Positions 11,920 to 13,728 of a stretch of DNA of 13,728 nt are shown here, in pieces; positions within the stretch are counted from its first letter, which is position 1, and every line of letters begins with the position of its first letter. The notes beneath the pieces were generated by a model. It was given only the letters and a program-made list of their open reading frames with translations, was not told the origin of the DNA and did not search any database. A program made the translations under genes and the position numbers. This DNA comes from an uncultured Bacteroidota bacterium (lineage in GTDB: Bacteria > Bacteroidota > Ignavibacteria > UBA10030 > UBA8401): positions 1 to 13,728 of the forward strand of contig CALETH010000016.1 of the NCBI GenBank assembly GCA_937920105.1. Reading direction: 5' to 3'.

Positions 11920-13728
11920 ATGACCTCCCAACAAATCCGACAATCATTTTTAGATTTCTTCGCATCAAAAAGACATCACATCGTTTCCAGTGCACCTGTT
12001 ATTCCGCATGGAGATGCAACATTGTTATTCACCAATGCAGGAATGAATCAATTCAAAGAAATATTTTTAGGAAAACGAAAACCAGAATTTCCACGCATTG
12101 CTGATACACAAAAATGTATTCGTGTCAGCGGAAAACATAACGACCTTGAAGAAGTCGGACGTGATACCTATCATCACACATTTTTTGAAATGCTCGGAAA
12201 TTGGTCTTTCGGAGATTATTATAAAAGAGAAGCAATTTCTTGGGCATGGGAACTTCTCACCGAAATATGGAAACTTCCCAAAGAACGTCTTTGGGTAACC
12301 GTGTATAAAACCGATGATGAAGCATTTGAACTTTGGAAAACCGTTACGGATATAGACCCAACTCGCATTCTTCGTTTTGGAGAAAAAGAAAATTTTTGGG
12401 AAATGGGAGAAACGGGTCCGTGCGGACCGTGTTCTGAAATCCATATAGATTTAACATTGCGTGGAGATGCTCCCGCCGCAATGGTCAACGCAGGAAATCC
12501 CGAACTCATCGAAATTTGGAATTTGGTGTTCATCCAAAACAATCGCAATGCAAAAGGAGAATTGGAAAATCTTCCTGCAAAACATGTAGATACGGGAATG
12601 GGTTTTGAACGCGTTTGTGCGGTAATGAAATCCATGCAAATAAATTTTAAACAATTTCCTTCCAATTATGATACTGATGTTTTTCTTCCCATCATTGCAA
12701 AAATTTGTGCACTTTCAAAAACACGATATGCACATTCACACAGCGAAACAGATGTTGCTGTTCGTGTTATCGCAGACCACATTCGTGCATTAACGTTTGC
12801 GATTGCTGATGGAGCAATTCCTTCCAACGAAGGACGCGGATATGTGCTTCGCAGAATTTTGCGGCGTGCTGCTCGGTTCGGACGAAATCTTGGAATGCGA
12901 GAACCGTTTCTTTATAAATTGGTAGAAACACTTGTGCATACAATGTCCGAAACATTTCCGGAAATTAAAGAACAACACCATCACATTGAACGCGTTATCA
13001 AAGGCGAAGAAGAGGGATTTAATACCACGTTGGATAATGGTTTGGAAATTTTTGAAAATGCTGTGAGAGAATTAAAACGTGCAACAATATTTCCGGGAGA
13101 AATTGCATTTAAATTGTATGATACATTTGGGTTTCCGTTGGATTTAACTCAACTCTTATGTAAAGAAAAGGGCTTGGAAGTTGATGTTGCAACATTTTCT
13201 AATTTGATGGAGCAGCAAAGAAATCGTTCGCGAAATATTTCTTCTTCGGAAAATCCGGATGAACATTCCATCTCAATTCAAATAAAAGAACAAGCAAAAA
13301 ATTTTCCGACACATGACGCAGAAAAAAATTTCCAATTTGTTGGATATGATGTATTGGAAAAAGAAACTTCTATTACACATGCAGAAAAAAATCTTCTTGT
13401 GTTAAATGAAACTCCTTTCTACGCAGAATCCGGCGGACAAATTGGTGATACAGGAACAATATTAATTGGAGAAAAAAAATATTCTGTTCTTGATACACAA
13501 AAAAGCGGAAATGTTCACGTTCACATTTTGCAATCTCCTTTGGAAAATTCTGTAGAAAAAAATATTATTGCTCGTGTGGACTCTATTCGTCGTAATTCCA
13601 TTATGCGAAATCACACTGCAACACATCTTCTCCACTCTGCATTACGAAAAGTGTTAGGAACTCACGTTCATCAATCTGGTTCGCTTGTTGCACCAGACCA
13701 CTTGCGTTTTGATTTTGCCCATTTCACA
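11920..13728 (+). CDS. alaS: Alanyl-tRNA synthetase, N-terminal 603 residues (runs off the window)
   Basis: Charges tRNA-Ala with alanine in the cytoplasm and edits mischarged Ser/Gly. The frame is open from ATG 11920 to the last base, so no stop is present and the gene continues beyond the edge (the family is usually about 870-900 residues). Class II synthetase blocks: LLFTNAGMNQFKEIFLG (35-51), CIRVSGKHNDLEEVGRDTYH (66-85), motif 2 TFFEMLGNWSFGDY (87-100), EMGETGPCGPCSEIH (161-175) and motif 3 DTGMGFERV (224-232). The editing domain begins in the last quarter, with AESGGQIGDTG and the zinc-binding HTATH (565-569). The start fits the family opening MTSxxIRQxFLDFF. No Shine-Dalgarno sequence is seen; instead CCTCC lies directly before the ATG. 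Coding-strand base use is richer in A and C than in the genes at 387-3021. Confidence 0.98.
   Translation, partial: MTSQQIRQSFLDFFASKRHHIVSSAPVIPHGDATLLFTNAGMNQFKEIFLGKRKPEFPRIADTQKCIRVSGKHNDLEEVGRDTYHHTFFEMLGNWSFGDYYKREAISWAWELLTEIWKLPKERLWVTVYKTDDEAFELWKTVTDIDPTRILRFGEKENFWEMGETGPCGPCSEIHIDLTLRGDAPAAMVNAGNPELIEIWNLVFIQNNRNAKGELENLPAKHVDTGMGFERVCAVMKSMQINFKQFPSNYDTDVFLPIIAKICALSKTRYAHSHSETDVAVRVIADHIRALTFAIADGAIPSNEGRGYVLRRILRRAARFGRNLGMREPFLYKLVETLVHTMSETFPEIKEQHHHIERVIKGEEEGFNTTLDNGLEIFENAVRELKRATIFPGEIAFKLYDTFGFPLDLTQLLCKEKGLEVDVATFSNLMEQQRNRSRNISSSENPDEHSISIQIKEQAKNFPTHDAEKNFQFVGYDVLEKETSITHAEKNLLVLNETPFYAESGGQIGDTGTILIGEKKYSVLDTQKSGNVHVHILQSPLENSVEKNIIARVDSIRRNSIMRNHTATHLLHSALRKVLGTHVHQSGSLVAPDHLRFDFAHFT

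Noticed and set aside
12067..12984. Several minus-strand ORFs (60-148 codons) at the right end
   Set aside because: All lie antisense to alaS, whose + strand frame is open to the window edge with every class II synthetase motif in order.

Overview
The window is AT-rich DNA from a bacterium, probably of the Bacteroidota/Chlorobiota (FCB) group. That placement is an inference. It rests on the style of several proteins (a MerR regulator with an RYWE-type helix-turn-helix, a ClpS variant, an outer-membrane-type protein resembling the DUF6588 family, an Aur1-like PAP2 enzyme) and on genes that often lack a Shine-Dalgarno sequence. The 16S fragment is too short to settle the phylum.

Layout. Bases 1-59 are the 5' end of a 16S rRNA gene reading left off the window. 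Behind it lie a leader (5' hairpin, boxA-like motif) and a near-consensus promoter at 194-222. A tightly packed + strand cluster follows (387-3021): an NAD-dependent epimerase/reductase, a CPBP-type membrane protease and a PAP2/inositolphosphotransferase-type membrane enzyme, probably an envelope or lipid operon. It converges on a - strand pair, penicillin-acylase-family Ntn hydrolase then pyruvate kinase (7013-3168), whose genes are 6 nt apart. Next come tRNA-Pro(GGG), a hairpin terminator shared with the convergent merR-type gene, and a divergent + strand pair: a secreted beta-rich protein and clpS.

The accessory part is 9292-11844. It holds two paralogous secreted thioredoxin-fold proteins, an intact mntA-hepT toxin-antitoxin pair (nucleotidyltransferase antitoxin, HEPN toxin) just upstream of the second one, and three copies of an ACTATGATT-type intergenic repeat. 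Upstream of the first thioredoxin gene is a short relic matching the mntA/hepT junction (24 of 26 bases). This suggests the repeat/mntA-hepT/thioredoxin unit was once duplicated and one toxin-antitoxin copy was lost. The window ends in a 603-codon 5' part of alaS, which has no stop codon here because it runs off the right edge.

Two families of short palindromic repeats occupy the intergenic gaps near 3.1, 7.05, 7.1 and 10.65 kb. I see no insertion sequence, CRISPR array or phage gene. No wholly new system is evident. The most unusual signal is the toxin-antitoxin relic and the modular duplication around it.
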